DNA of 64,000 nucleotides from Pseudonocardia thermophila (GTDB taxonomy: Bacteria > Actinomycetota > Actinomycetes > Mycobacteriales > Pseudonocardiaceae), in the NCBI RefSeq assembly GCF_900142365.1, contig NZ_FRAP01000013.1, forward strand, positions 124,001 to 188,000, written 5' to 3'. Each line of letters begins with the position of its first letter. The first letter of the stretch is position 1. Shown here in pieces: positions 43,082 to 51,135 of the stretch. Under the pieces are notes generated by a model that saw only the letters and a program-made list of their open reading frames with translations, made no database searches and was not told where the DNA came from. The translations under genes and the position numbers were made by a program.

Positions 43082-43672
43082 GTGAGCGAGGTGGACACGA
43101 CCGTCCTCGTGCTGGTCATCGTGGTTGTCCTGCTGCTGGTGGTCATCGCGGTCGGCGGCGCCCTGCTCGCCAGGGCGCGCCGCTCGCAGAAGCTGCAGGA
43201 GCGCTACGGCCCGGAGTACGAGCGCACACTGCACGAAACCGGCGACCGCAAGGCCGCCGAGGAGGACCTCGCCGAGCGCGAGGCCCGCCGCCGGAAGCTG
43301 GACGTGCGGGACCTGTCCGACCAGGAGCGGGACCGCTTCGCCGGGCACTGGACGCAGATCCAGCGCGGCTTCGTCGACGACCCGGTGCGGGCCGTGCACG
43401 ACGCCGACCGGCTGGTCGTCGACATCATGCGGACCCGCGGCTTCCCGACCGACGACGCCGACCGCCGCACCGAGGACATCTCCGTCGACCACCCGCAGAT
43501 CGCCCAGCGCTACCGTGACGCGCGCGCCGTCCGGTCGGCGACCGAGCAGGGCCCCGTCGACACCGAGACGCAGCGGCACGCCGTGACCGCGTACCGCGAT
43601 CTTGTCGATGCCCTGCTCGGAGGCGAACAATCGGCGTCCACCGCCTCGCCCGCGAAGGAGCAGACCCGATGA
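43082..43672 (+). CDS. Membrane-anchored FVDDP-domain protein
   Basis: A 196-residue protein: N-terminal membrane helix (about 7-30, VLVLVIVVVLLLVVIAVGGAL), a charged stalk QERYGPEYERTLHETGDRKAAEEDLAER, then a helical domain FAGHWTQIQRGFVDDPVRAVHDADRLVVDIM and a C-terminal AVTAYRDLVDALLGG. The W-x2-IQ-x2-FVDDP-x2-AV-x2-ADxLV pattern recurs in the next gene's C-terminus, so the two are paralogous halves of one system. A GTG at 43091 has better ribosome-site spacing than 43082. Widespread in actinomycetes from memory, without known function. Confidence 0.75.
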   Translation: MSEVDTTVLVLVIVVVLLLVVIAVGGALLARARRSQKLQERYGPEYERTLHETGDRKAAEEDLAEREARRRKLDVRDLSDQERDRFAGHWTQIQRGFVDDPVRAVHDADRLVVDIMRTRGFPTDDADRRTEDISVDHPQIAQRYRDARAVRSATEQGPVDTETQRHAVTAYRDLVDALLGGEQSASTASPAKEQTR

Positions 43673-44988
43673 CCACGTCCGACGGAGACACCGGCGGCGC
43701 CCTCGACAAGCTGAAGTCGGTGTGGCGGGAGGCCGTCGGCACCCGCGACGACCAGTCCGACGCGACGGACCAGCAGGAGGAGCCCCGCACCGACGGCTGG
43801 GAGAAGCGGCCCGCGCCGCCGGGCACCGCGAACCCGGCCGACGTCCGGCCCGAGGTCACCGCCCAGCACGCCAGCGGCCTGGAGCCCGCCGAGTTCGGCA
43901 CCGGGCCGGTGGCGCAGCAGGGCCCGGTGCCGCGGCCCACCTCCCCGGTGCCGCACCAGCAGGGCCCGGTGCCCCACGAGCAACCGGTCGCCGCCACCGC
44001 GCGCGGGCCGATCCCGCGCTGGGGTGCCGCTCCGGCCCCGGTCGGCGCGGAAGGCACGCCCGGCGCCGCACCGCCGGTGCCGCCGCAGGGCCGCCCGCAG
44101 CCGACACCCCAACCATCAGCGCCCCAACAGTCAGCGCCCCGATCATCAGCGCCCCAGCCATCAGCGCAGCCCGCACCCCAGCCGGTGCCGGGGCTCGGTG
44201 ACCGCCGGTCGGGGTGGACCGAACCCGGGGCGGCCGGATCATCGAGCACGGCGCGGTCGGACGCGCCGGACGCCGAGCAGGCCACCACGGCGTCCACGCC
44301 ACCCGGTGGGCAGCAGAACGGCACGGCGGAGGCGCAGGGCAACCACGGGCTGTTCACGCCCGCGAACGACACCGGATCCACGGCCACGGCTGACGCGGAC
44401 ACCCGGACATCCGGCGAGGGCACGTCGTCGAGCTCGACGGATCCAGCCGAGGACACCACCGAGAGCCCGGCCGCGGACACGGCGAGAAACACCGCGAAGG
44501 ACACCGCGAAGGACACGGACACCGCGAAGGGTTCTGCGGACTCGGCCGGCACGGACTCGGCTGGCACAAACGCGGCTGGCACAAACGCGGCTGGCACGGA
44601 CTCGGCTGGCTCGCACAACAGCCCCCAGAGCACGGCCGTGCACCGGCCCGCGGCGCACCGGCCCGCGGCGGCCAGCACCACGACCGCCAGCACCACGACC
44701 CCGACCGGCGCCTCCACCGAGCCGGAGCGGATCGTCCCGGCCGACCGGGCGCAGAGCTTCACCGCCCGGTGGAACGAGGTGAAGGGCGATTTCGTCGACG
44801 AGCCGCGGGAAGCGGTGCGGAAGGCGGACACGCTCGTCGGCGAGGTGCTCGACGAGATCACCCGCGCGTTGGCCGCGCAGCGCGCCGAGCTGGAGCGCGG
44901 TCTCGACGACGAGGCCACCTCGACCGAGGACCTGCGTCAGGCCATGCAGCGCTACCGGAAGTTCTTCGAGCGCCTGCTCACGTTCTGA
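43669..44988 (+). CDS. Disordered low-complexity protein with C-terminal FVDEP domain
   Basis: A 439-residue protein, most of it Pro/Ala/Thr/Ser/Asp-rich and disordered, with internal repeats such as AGTNAAGTNAAGTDSAG, TAKDTAKDTDTAK and HRPAAHRPAA. The last 90 residues are the folded part: SFTARWNEVKGDFVDEPREA, ADTLVGEVLDEITRAL and TEDLRQAMQRYRKFFERLL, homologous to the upstream membrane protein. The ATG overlaps that gene's stop by four bases. The pair may bind each other through this domain, one on the membrane and one as a long tether; inference only. Confidence 0.75.
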   Translation: MTTSDGDTGGALDKLKSVWREAVGTRDDQSDATDQQEEPRTDGWEKRPAPPGTANPADVRPEVTAQHASGLEPAEFGTGPVAQQGPVPRPTSPVPHQQGPVPHEQPVAATARGPIPRWGAAPAPVGAEGTPGAAPPVPPQGRPQPTPQPSAPQQSAPRSSAPQPSAQPAPQPVPGLGDRRSGWTEPGAAGSSSTARSDAPDAEQATTASTPPGGQQNGTAEAQGNHGLFTPANDTGSTATADADTRTSGEGTSSSSTDPAEDTTESPAADTARNTAKDTAKDTDTAKGSADSAGTDSAGTNAAGTNAAGTDSAGSHNSPQSTAVHRPAAHRPAAASTTTASTTTPTGASTEPERIVPADRAQSFTARWNEVKGDFVDEPREAVRKADTLVGEVLDEITRALAAQRAELERGLDDEATSTEDLRQAMQRYRKFFERLLTF

Positions 44989-44996
44989 GCATCCGT

Positions 44997-45050
44997 CGAG
45001 GACGACGTCGCCGTGGTCGGGTCGCCTCGTTGATCACGGCGACGTCGATC
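44997..45050. terminator. Bidirectional terminator hairpin
   Basis: GACGTCGCCGTG (45004-45015) pairs perfectly with CACGGCGACGTC (45035-45046), extended outward by CGAG/CTCG. It sits in the 78-base gap between two convergent genes. Confidence 0.75.
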
Positions 45051-45066
45051 TCGACTCGGGTGCGAA

Positions 45067-46302
45067 TCAGGTTGCTCGGCTCGTCACCGGGTGATCTACG
45101 AGCCCGGCGACCGGGCCGATCACCACGACGGCGGGCGGGCTGACCTCCTCGGCGCGTGCGACCTCGGCGACCGTGGCCAGCGTGGCGCGGACCGCGCGCT
45201 CGATGCGGGTGCTGCCGTCCTGCACGATCACGACCGGGGATTCGGGGTCGCGACCACCGGCGAGCAGGGCGTCCGCGAACGCGCCGAGCCGTTCGACGGC
45301 CATCATCAGCACGAGGGTGCCGCGCAGCCGGGCGAGCGCGTCCCAGTCGACGAGGCTGCGCGGGTCCCCGGGTGCTGCGTGCCCGGAGACCACGACGATC
45401 TCGTGCGCCACCCCGCGGTGGCTCACCGGCACGTCGACGAGGGCGGGGACGGCGAACGCGCTGGTCACACCGGGCACGACGGTGACCGGAACTCCGGCCT
45501 CGGCACAGGCGAGGACCTCCTCGAACCCGCGCCCGAACACGTACGGATCGCCGCCCTTGAGCCGCACCACGAACTTCCCGGCTCGAGCGTGCTCGATCAG
45601 CAGCTCGTTGATCTTCTCCTGCTGCATCGCCCGGCCGTAGGGGATCTTGCTGGCGTCGATGACCTCGACGGACTCGGCGAGCCCGTCGAGCAGGTCACGG
45701 GGCCCCAGCCGGTCGGCGACGACCACGTCGGCGCGGGCGAGCAGCCGCCGTCCGCGCACCGTGATCAGCTCGGGATCGCCCGGCCCGCCCCCGACCAGCG
45801 CCACGCCGGGCCGGACCGGTTCGGCACCCTCGTCGACGGCGTCCGCGAGCCCGGCGGCGAGGGCTTCGACGATCGCGGTCCGCACGGCGGCGGACCGGCG
45901 CGGCCGACGCCCCGCCAGCACGCCGACGGTGAGTCCGTCGTGGTGCCCGACGGCGGGGGTGACCGCGGAACCGCCCGGGGCGTGGTCGGCCCGCACGCAG
46001 AACACCTGCCGCTGCTCTGCCTCCGCGCAGACGGCGGCGTTGACCTCGGGATCGTCGGTGCAGGCCAGCGCGTACCAGGCACCGGCCAGATCCCCCGGCG
46101 TCCACCGGCGCGCGGTCCAGCGCAGCTCCCCGGCCACGGCCATGCCCTCGACGGCGGGGGTCACCTCGGGTGCGATGAGTTCGACGTCGGCGCCTGCGGC
46201 GACGAGGCCGGCGACCCGCCGCTGGGCGACCGTGCCTCCGCCCACGACGACGACGCGGCGGCCGGCGAGGTCGAGCCCCACGAGGTATGGGGCGACGGTC
46301 AC
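45067..46302 (-). CDS. cysG: Siroheme synthase: precorrin-2 dehydrogenase plus uroporphyrin-III C-methyltransferase
   Basis: A 411-residue fusion. Residues 1-150 are the NAD-binding dehydrogenase/chelatase half (VVVVGGGTVAQRRVAGLVAAG, then AVCAEAEQRQVFCVRAD). Residues about 165-400 are the SAM methyltransferase half: GGGPGDPELITVRGRRLL, VVADRLGP, GKFVVRLKGGDPYVFGRG and the VPGVTSAFAVPAL loop. It makes siroheme and precorrin-2 from uroporphyrinogen III, feeding sulfite/nitrite reductases and cobalamin. GTG at 46302 with GGAGG six bases upstream; an upstream start would add 12 odd residues. M. tuberculosis has it next to cobalamin genes (Rv2847c). Confidence 0.92.
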   Translation of the reverse strand: MTVAPYLVGLDLAGRRVVVVGGGTVAQRRVAGLVAAGADVELIAPEVTPAVEGMAVAGELRWTARRWTPGDLAGAWYALACTDDPEVNAAVCAEAEQRQVFCVRADHAPGGSAVTPAVGHHDGLTVGVLAGRRPRRSAAVRTAIVEALAAGLADAVDEGAEPVRPGVALVGGGPGDPELITVRGRRLLARADVVVADRLGPRDLLDGLAESVEVIDASKIPYGRAMQQEKINELLIEHARAGKFVVRLKGGDPYVFGRGFEEVLACAEAGVPVTVVPGVTSAFAVPALVDVPVSHRGVAHEIVVVSGHAAPGDPRSLVDWDALARLRGTLVLMMAVERLGAFADALLAGGRDPESPVVIVQDGSTRIERAVRATLATVAEVARAEEVSPPAVVVIGPVAGLVDHPVTSRAT

Positions 46303-46353
46303 GGGTCCTCCAGGGTCGACCGGGCGGGGGATCCGCACGAGGATACGGGCAGG

Positions 46354-47424
46354 TCAGCTGCCGCAGTCGCAGCAGTTGCAGCAGTCACAGCAGCCGTCGC
46401 AGCCCTCGCAGCCGTCGCAGGAGCAGTTCTGGCACCAGCCGTCGCGGCGCTTGCCCGACCACGGCCCCTCGTACTCCCCGCAGCAGACCTGGCACGTGCA
46501 GAACAGCACGACGGCCGTCCCGCACCCCGCGAGCAGACCACGGCCGCGGATCGGCTCCTTGTCGAGGGACGGCTTGGCGGCGTGCGCGAACGCGTGCTGC
46601 ACGGCGCGGTCCAGCTCGTGCACGAGCAGCCGGTGCGCCAGCCGCCCGCTGGCGCGCGAGGCCCAGGTGACGTCCGCGAGCGCCAGCCGCACCCCGAGCA
46701 CGGCGTCGTCGGCGTGGCGGCGGGCGGCGGCCAGGTCGGTCCCGGTGGCCACGAGCGGGTTCCACGCCCCGCTGCGCTCGTCGGCGGGCAGGTCCTCGAC
46801 GGCGTCGAGCAGGTGCGCGAGGCGGCCGAAGAGGCGGCCGGCCTCGGTGAGCGGCGCGATGTTCTCCGGCCGCTCGGCGAGCACGGCCGTGTGGGCGAAC
46901 GCGGCGGCGGTGGCGGTTTCGGTCGGCTCGGTGACGGCCAGCAGCGATGTCGCCGTGCGCTCGAGGCCGGGTTGGCGCGCGACGGCGTCGAGCAGCACAG
47001 CGGTGTCCAGCCCGAGGGCGGCGGCGTCCGCCGCGGCGTGACGGGCCCAGCGCCCGGCCAGGCGGGTGGCGGCGCGGGCCAGGGCCGGCCGGGCGAGTGG
47101 GCCGTCGCCGTCGGCGGCGTGGTCCTTGAGGGTGGCGGAGGCCAGCACGAGGGAGACGACGGCGGCCAGCCGCGCCCCCTCCCCCGTCGCCACGGTCGCG
47201 GACCGCAGGCCGCGCAGGGCGCACGGGCCAGCAATCCGGGTCCGCTGCCCGGTCTGCGCCGCCACCAGCACGGAGATCAGCAGGCCGTCGTAGTTGGTCG
47301 CGACGCGCGCCAGGTGACCGTGCGCGTCGCGCAGGGCGAGGCACAGCCCGCAGAGGTGCCCGATCCACTCCGCGCGCAGCGCAGCGTCGAGCGTGTGGCG
47401 ACAAGGCCGGATCATGCCGAACAC
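46354..47424 (-). CDS. DUF5685-family protein with Cys-rich tail
   Basis: A 356-residue protein beginning MFGMIRPCRHTL and HLCGLCLALRD, the hallmark of DUF5685, with a helical middle and two Cys near the start (C8, C25/C28). The end is unusual: four Cys in CTCQVCC, then 12 Cys within the last 25 residues (WCQNCSCDGCEGCDGCC and on to the end). The tail looks like a metal cluster or metallothionein-like arm. In the DNA it is a run of 9-base repeats. TAGGGT lies six bases before the GTG: leaderless. Function unknown; between cysG and lipases. Confidence 0.8.
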   Translation of the reverse strand: MFGMIRPCRHTLDAALRAEWIGHLCGLCLALRDAHGHLARVATNYDGLLISVLVAAQTGQRTRIAGPCALRGLRSATVATGEGARLAAVVSLVLASATLKDHAADGDGPLARPALARAATRLAGRWARHAAADAAALGLDTAVLLDAVARQPGLERTATSLLAVTEPTETATAAAFAHTAVLAERPENIAPLTEAGRLFGRLAHLLDAVEDLPADERSGAWNPLVATGTDLAAARRHADDAVLGVRLALADVTWASRASGRLAHRLLVHELDRAVQHAFAHAAKPSLDKEPIRGRGLLAGCGTAVVLFCTCQVCCGEYEGPWSGKRRDGWCQNCSCDGCEGCDGCCDCCNCCDCGS

Positions 47425-47430
47425 CAGCGC

Positions 47431-47436
47431 ACCCTA
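47431..47436 (-). promoter_or_regulatory. Leaderless -10 box TAGGGT for the DUF5685 gene
   Basis: TAGGGT on the minus strand, six bases before the GTG at 47424. Confidence 0.55.
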
Positions 47437-47475
47437 CGGGGGCGTGCTCGGGGACCGGTCCCGGTGGGTCGACGA

Positions 47476-48339
47476 TCACCCGTGGACGAGCGCCGCTGTC
47501 TCCTCAGCCACGCGCCGGTGCAGCGCGCGAGGCAGGTCGTGGCCCATCCCCGGGAACGTGACGAGCCGGGCACCCGGCACCGCCTGCGCGGTGGCCAGGC
47601 CGCCGGCCAGGGGGATCAGCGGATCGGCCTCGCCGTGCAGGACGAGGGTGGGAGCGGTGACGGTGCCCAGGGCGGGCCGGCGGTCGGGTGAGGCGAGGAC
47701 CGCGGCGAGCTGGCGGCGTCCGCCGTCGGGATCGCGGTTGCGGGTGTAGGCGCCCCGCCCGTAGGCGCGCAGGAAGTCCTCGTCGAGCGGATAGGCGGGC
47801 GAGCCGATCGTGCGGAACGTCGCCACGACCTGCTCCCCTGCCTGTTCCGGGGTGCGCGCCGGCGGCGCGGCCGGCACGAGGGCTGCGCGCAGCCGCGGCC
47901 GGGCGATCCACGGGCCGGGGCTGGACATCACCGACGTCAGCGATCGGACCCGCGCGGGGTGCTCGATGGCGACGGTCTGCGCGATCATCCCGCCCATCGA
48001 GGTGCCGAACAGGTGCGCCGACTCCCAGCCCAGCGCGTCGAGCACGGCGACGGCGTCCGCGGCCATGTCCGACAGCGTGTACCGCGCGGCGGCCCGCGGC
48101 CAGGCCAGCATCCGCGCCAGCGACGGCGCGCCCAGGGCGGTGAGCGCCGTCGAGCGGCCGACGTCGCGGTTGTCGTAGCGGGCGACGTCGAACCCGGCGT
48201 CGGCGAACGCCTCCAGCAGCGTGTCGGGCCAGAAGGTGAGCTGCATGCCCAGCCCGGAGATCAGCAGCAGCGGTTCGCCGGTGGACCCGGTGCGCTCGTG
48301 GACCAGCTCGACGGCCCCGTTGCGCGCCGGTGCGGTCAC
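47476..48339 (-). CDS. Alpha/beta hydrolase
   Basis: A 287-residue hydrolase: LLLISGLGMQLTFW (oxyanion strand), the RYDNRDVGRSTAL loop, the nucleophile elbow LFGTSMGGMIAQ (Ser), PTLVLHGEADPLIPL (Asp) and the final GMGHDLP (His), a complete triad. It resembles esterases and haloperoxidase-like enzymes of polyketide and lipid metabolism. The GTG start overlaps the stop of the patatin-like gene by four bases, so the two esterases are co-transcribed. Confidence 0.9.
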   Translation of the reverse strand: MTAPARNGAVELVHERTGSTGEPLLLISGLGMQLTFWPDTLLEAFADAGFDVARYDNRDVGRSTALTALGAPSLARMLAWPRAAARYTLSDMAADAVAVLDALGWESAHLFGTSMGGMIAQTVAIEHPARVRSLTSVMSSPGPWIARPRLRAALVPAAPPARTPEQAGEQVVATFRTIGSPAYPLDEDFLRAYGRGAYTRNRDPDGGRRQLAAVLASPDRRPALGTVTAPTLVLHGEADPLIPLAGGLATAQAVPGARLVTFPGMGHDLPRALHRRVAEETAALVHG

Positions 48340-49364
48340 GCGGCACCTTCCTGGAGGGCGTCGTCGGCCGAGGAGCCCAGCGCGGTGGCGACGGCCCGCG
48401 GCGCGGTCGCGAGCGCGGTGTCGAGCACGCGCTCGCGGCGGCGGGGGTTCATCAGGTTGCCGCCCATCGCGGCCAGATCCGCCGGGCCGGGGGTGAGCAC
48501 CCGGACCCGCACACCGGCGGCGCGCACCGCCTCGATCTCGGCGTCGAGCCAGCGGGTGAGCAGCCGGCGCAGCTTGCGCTCCAGCTGCGCGAGGGGGTCG
48601 GCCGGTCGGTCGTACTCGTAGCTGGCCATCGGCGCGAGCACGATGACCTCGTCCAGCTCGGGGGCGCCGGGGCGGGCGAGCAAGCGCAGCGAGGTGGTGG
48701 AGGCGATGCCGCCGTCGACGTAGCGGCGGCCGTTGATGGTCTGCGGTGCGAACCAACCGGGGATCGAGCAGGACGCCAGCACGGCCTCGCCGACGGTGGC
48801 GGGCGGGCCACCGGCCCGGCCGAACACGACACGGCGGCCGGAGTCGTAGTCGACGGCCGCGATCCAGAGCGGGTTGCCGGGGATCCAGCCGTCCTCGGTG
48901 ACGCCGACACGGGTCTGCATCGCGGTGACCATGTCGACCAGGGAGCTCAACCGCGCCCGGCCCAGCGGCATCAGCGCCGAGGCGACCACGACCGGGTTGA
49001 GCGAGCGTCCGTTGCGCACCGCGGAGGCCAGCAGCGCGGGCGACCCGATCCACGGCCACGGCACCGGCGGCAGCCCGTTGCCGGTCTCCCGCTCGATGCG
49101 CCGGATGTCCGGCAGATCGACGACGCCGTCCAGGTCGGGCGCCAGCTCGTCCGGGTCCGTACCCTGCTGGTGGGCCAGCAGCTCGTCGACGGTCTGACCG
49201 CAGCGCAGCGCGGCGCCCAAGACGCTGCCCGCGCTCGTGCCGACGATGAGGTCGAGCTCGCCCAGCGGGCGATCGAGCACGTCCTGCAGCGCCACGAGGG
49301 TGGCGGTCGTCCACGCGGACCCGAGCAGGCCGCCCGCACCCAGCACCAGCCCGGTCCGCGTCAT
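48336..49364 (-). CDS. Patatin-like phospholipase
   Basis: A 342-residue protein with the patatin dyad: oxyanion GAGGLLG (9-15), nucleophile S44 in GTSAG (42-46) and the DGG motif near residue 211 (RRYVDGGIAS). Patatins cut acyl chains from phospholipids. It pairs in an operon with the alpha/beta hydrolase; both may act on membrane lipids. The ATG has GGAGGGT upstream. Confidence 0.9.
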   Translation of the reverse strand: MTRTGLVLGAGGLLGSAWTTATLVALQDVLDRPLGELDLIVGTSAGSVLGAALRCGQTVDELLAHQQGTDPDELAPDLDGVVDLPDIRRIERETGNGLPPVPWPWIGSPALLASAVRNGRSLNPVVVASALMPLGRARLSSLVDMVTAMQTRVGVTEDGWIPGNPLWIAAVDYDSGRRVVFGRAGGPPATVGEAVLASCSIPGWFAPQTINGRRYVDGGIASTTSLRLLARPGAPELDEVIVLAPMASYEYDRPADPLAQLERKLRRLLTRWLDAEIEAVRAAGVRVRVLTPGPADLAAMGGNLMNPRRRERVLDTALATAPRAVATALGSSADDALQEGAA

Positions 49365-49554
49365 GACACCCTCCCCGATGAAGGCCCTACTCGAGAGTAG
49401 CGCTCATCACAGTAGATCGGGATACAGCGCGGCGCACGGCGGACGAGCCTCTGTCGACGATTGCAAGCTCACCAACCGGACGGGTAGCCGCACACCTTGC
49501 GTGCCGCCTCGGTCACCCTCAGTGCAGCCGACGAGCCTCGCTCGTGCGCCCCGT

Positions 49555-49607
49555 GCAACGAACGGCCCTTTCGTCCACTCGGAATGGACGAAAGGGCCGT
49601 TCGTTGC
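49555..49607. repeat. Palindromic element, copy 4
   Basis: Perfect arms of 23 bases, 49555-49577 (GCAACGAACGGCCCTTTCG...) and 49585-49607, with a 7-base loop. It ends 26 bases before the last base of the aldo/keto reductase stop, a terminator position for that gene. The flank GCCAGGTCCGGC is shared with copy 5. Confidence 0.85.
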
Positions 49608-49633
49608 CGCCAGGTCCGGCGAGAGGGTTGGCC

Positions 49634-50605
49634 TCACTCGTGCCCGACCACCGGCCGCGGCACGTACGGAGCCTCGAGCGCTGCGACCTCGTCGTCGGTG
49701 AGCTCCAGCTCGACCGCCGCGATCGCGTCCTCGACGTGCCCGGGCTTGGTGGCCCCGATGATCGGTGCGGTCACCGGGGCCTTGTGCAGCAGCCACGCGA
49801 GCCCCACCTGCGCCCGCGAGACCCCGCGCGCCTCGGCGATCTTGCCGACCTCGTCGATGATCGCGGCGTCGGACTCGTCGGCCCCGCGCCCGTAGAAGGG
49901 GTCGCTGCCGGCGCGGACGGTGCTGTCGGCGCCGGCCGGGCGGGTCAGCCGCCCGCGGGCGAGCGGGCTCCACGGGATGACGCCCACGCCGGTGGCGGCG
50001 CAGTAGGGCAGCATCTCCCGCTCCTCCTCGCGGTAGAGGAGGTTGTAGTGGTTCTGCATCGAGGAGAACCGGGTCCAGCCGTTCCTCTCGGCGACGTGCT
50101 GGGCGGTGGCGAACTGCCACGTCCACATGCTGGATGCGCCGATGTAGCGGGCCTTGCCGGCGCGCACGACGTCGTGCAGCGCCTCCATGGTCTCCTCGAT
50201 CGGCGTCGTGTAGTCGAAGCGGTGGATCTGGTAGAGATCGACGTGGTCGGTGCCCAGGCGGCGCAGCGACGCGTCGATCGAGGCGAGGATGTGCTTGCGC
50301 GACAGGCCGCGGTCGTTGGGCCCGTCGCCCATCGGGTTGTAGACCTTGGTGGCCAGGACGTAGTCGTCGCGGCTGCGGAAGAACTCCCGCAGGAGGGTGC
50401 CGGTGATCTCCTCGCTGGCGCCGAGCGAGTACACGTCGGCGGTGTCGAAGAAGATCACCCCGGCCTCGACGGCGCTGCGCACCAGCGGGCGGGCCCCGTC
50501 GAGGTCGAGCACCCAGTCCCGCCAGGACGAGGAGCCGTAGCTCATCATCCCGAGGCAGATGCGGGAAACCTTCAGGCCAGTGCTACCGAGGCGGGTGTAC
50601 TCCAC
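49634..50605 (-). CDS. Aldo/keto reductase
   Basis: A 323-residue TIM-barrel oxidoreductase of the AKR superfamily: FFDTADVYSLGASEEITG (catalytic Asp/Tyr), LATKVYNPMG (Lys), LYQIHRFDYTTP (His) and the NADPH-binding GVGVIPWSPLARGRLTRP and PIIGATKPGHVEDAI. It reduces aldehydes or ketones with NADPH; substrate unknown. TAAGTT lies six bases before the GTG start: leaderless mRNA. Palindrome copy 4 follows its stop. Confidence 0.92.
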   Translation of the reverse strand: MEYTRLGSTGLKVSRICLGMMSYGSSSWRDWVLDLDGARPLVRSAVEAGVIFFDTADVYSLGASEEITGTLLREFFRSRDDYVLATKVYNPMGDGPNDRGLSRKHILASIDASLRRLGTDHVDLYQIHRFDYTTPIEETMEALHDVVRAGKARYIGASSMWTWQFATAQHVAERNGWTRFSSMQNHYNLLYREEEREMLPYCAATGVGVIPWSPLARGRLTRPAGADSTVRAGSDPFYGRGADESDAAIIDEVGKIAEARGVSRAQVGLAWLLHKAPVTAPIIGATKPGHVEDAIAAVELELTDDEVAALEAPYVPRPVVGHE

Positions 50606-50611
50606 CCCCTG

Positions 50612-50617
50612 AACTTA
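50612..50617 (-). promoter_or_regulatory. Leaderless -10 box TAAGTT for the aldo/keto reductase
   Basis: TAAGTT on the minus strand, six bases before the GTG at 50605. Confidence 0.55.
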
Positions 50618-50677
50618 GATCTGCCCCGCGGATCCGCGGTACACGCAGGTCACCTCAGATCCGCGGGGCCGCCACGA

Positions 50678-51049
50678 TCAGGCGAGCGGCCCGAACCGCA
50701 GGATCGCGACGACGAGGGCCAGCACGCCCAGCACGATCGGCGGGACGACCGCCTTGCCCTCGTTGCGGCGCACGTGCACGACGCCGGCGCCGATCATGAT
50801 CAGCGTCAGCCCGAGGGCGGCCAGCGGCGTGAGCACCGGAGCGATACCGGTCAGCGTCGGCAGCACGAGGCCGATCGCACCGAGCACCTCGAGCGCGCCG
50901 ATGCCCTTCACGGCGCCGTCGGAGAAGTCCTCGGCCCACCCCAGGCCGCTGTCGATCAGCTTCTTGCGGTCCTGGACAAGCTTCATCGCACCCACGGCGA
51001 GGAAGGCGAGCGCCAGGATTCCCTGCAGGATCCAGGAGAAGACGGCCAT
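50678..51049 (-). CDS. DoxX-like membrane protein
   Basis: A 123-residue protein with four hydrophobic helices: MAVFSWILQGILALAFLAVG, VKGIGALEVLGAIGLVLP, TPLAALGLTLIMIGAGVVHV and VLGVLALVVAILRF. The GxxK and GxLE pattern (AVGAMKL, GALEVLGA) fits the DoxX/DUF4281-like family. DoxX relatives act with thiosulfate or thiol redox; unknown here. The ATG at 51049 has AAAGGGG six bases upstream; a start nine codons earlier lacks one. Confidence 0.82.
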   Translation of the reverse strand: MAVFSWILQGILALAFLAVGAMKLVQDRKKLIDSGLGWAEDFSDGAVKGIGALEVLGAIGLVLPTLTGIAPVLTPLAALGLTLIMIGAGVVHVRRNEGKAVVPPIVLGVLALVVAILRFGPLA

Positions 51050-51057
51050 GTCGTCCC

Positions 51058-51101
51058 CTTTCACGTGAAAGTTCAACAGGTGTTTCCAGGTGGAACTTCA
51101 C
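51058..51101. promoter_or_regulatory. Dyads upstream of the DoxX gene
   Basis: CTTTCACGTGAAAG (51058-51071) is a 14-base perfect palindrome. It overlaps GTGAAAGTTC (51065-51074), which nearly mirrors GAACTTCAC (51093-51101). The region sits between the DoxX start and the end of the metallo-beta-lactamase gene; MarR/HxlR-type regulators often use such sites before doxX genes. Confidence 0.45.
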
Positions 51102-51135
51102 GTTGATCCGGACCATTCCCGGGCGGGCCGTGGCG

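Noticed and set aside
43669..44988. Secreted or cell-wall protein from the Pro/Thr-rich sequence
   Set aside because: No signal peptide, no LPxTG or choline-binding motifs; the only folded part is the C-terminal FVDEP domain.
46354..46450. CRISPR-like or microsatellite repeat in the Cys-tail DNA
   Set aside because: The nine-base periodicity encodes the Cys/Gly/Asp tail of a complete gene and has no spacers.
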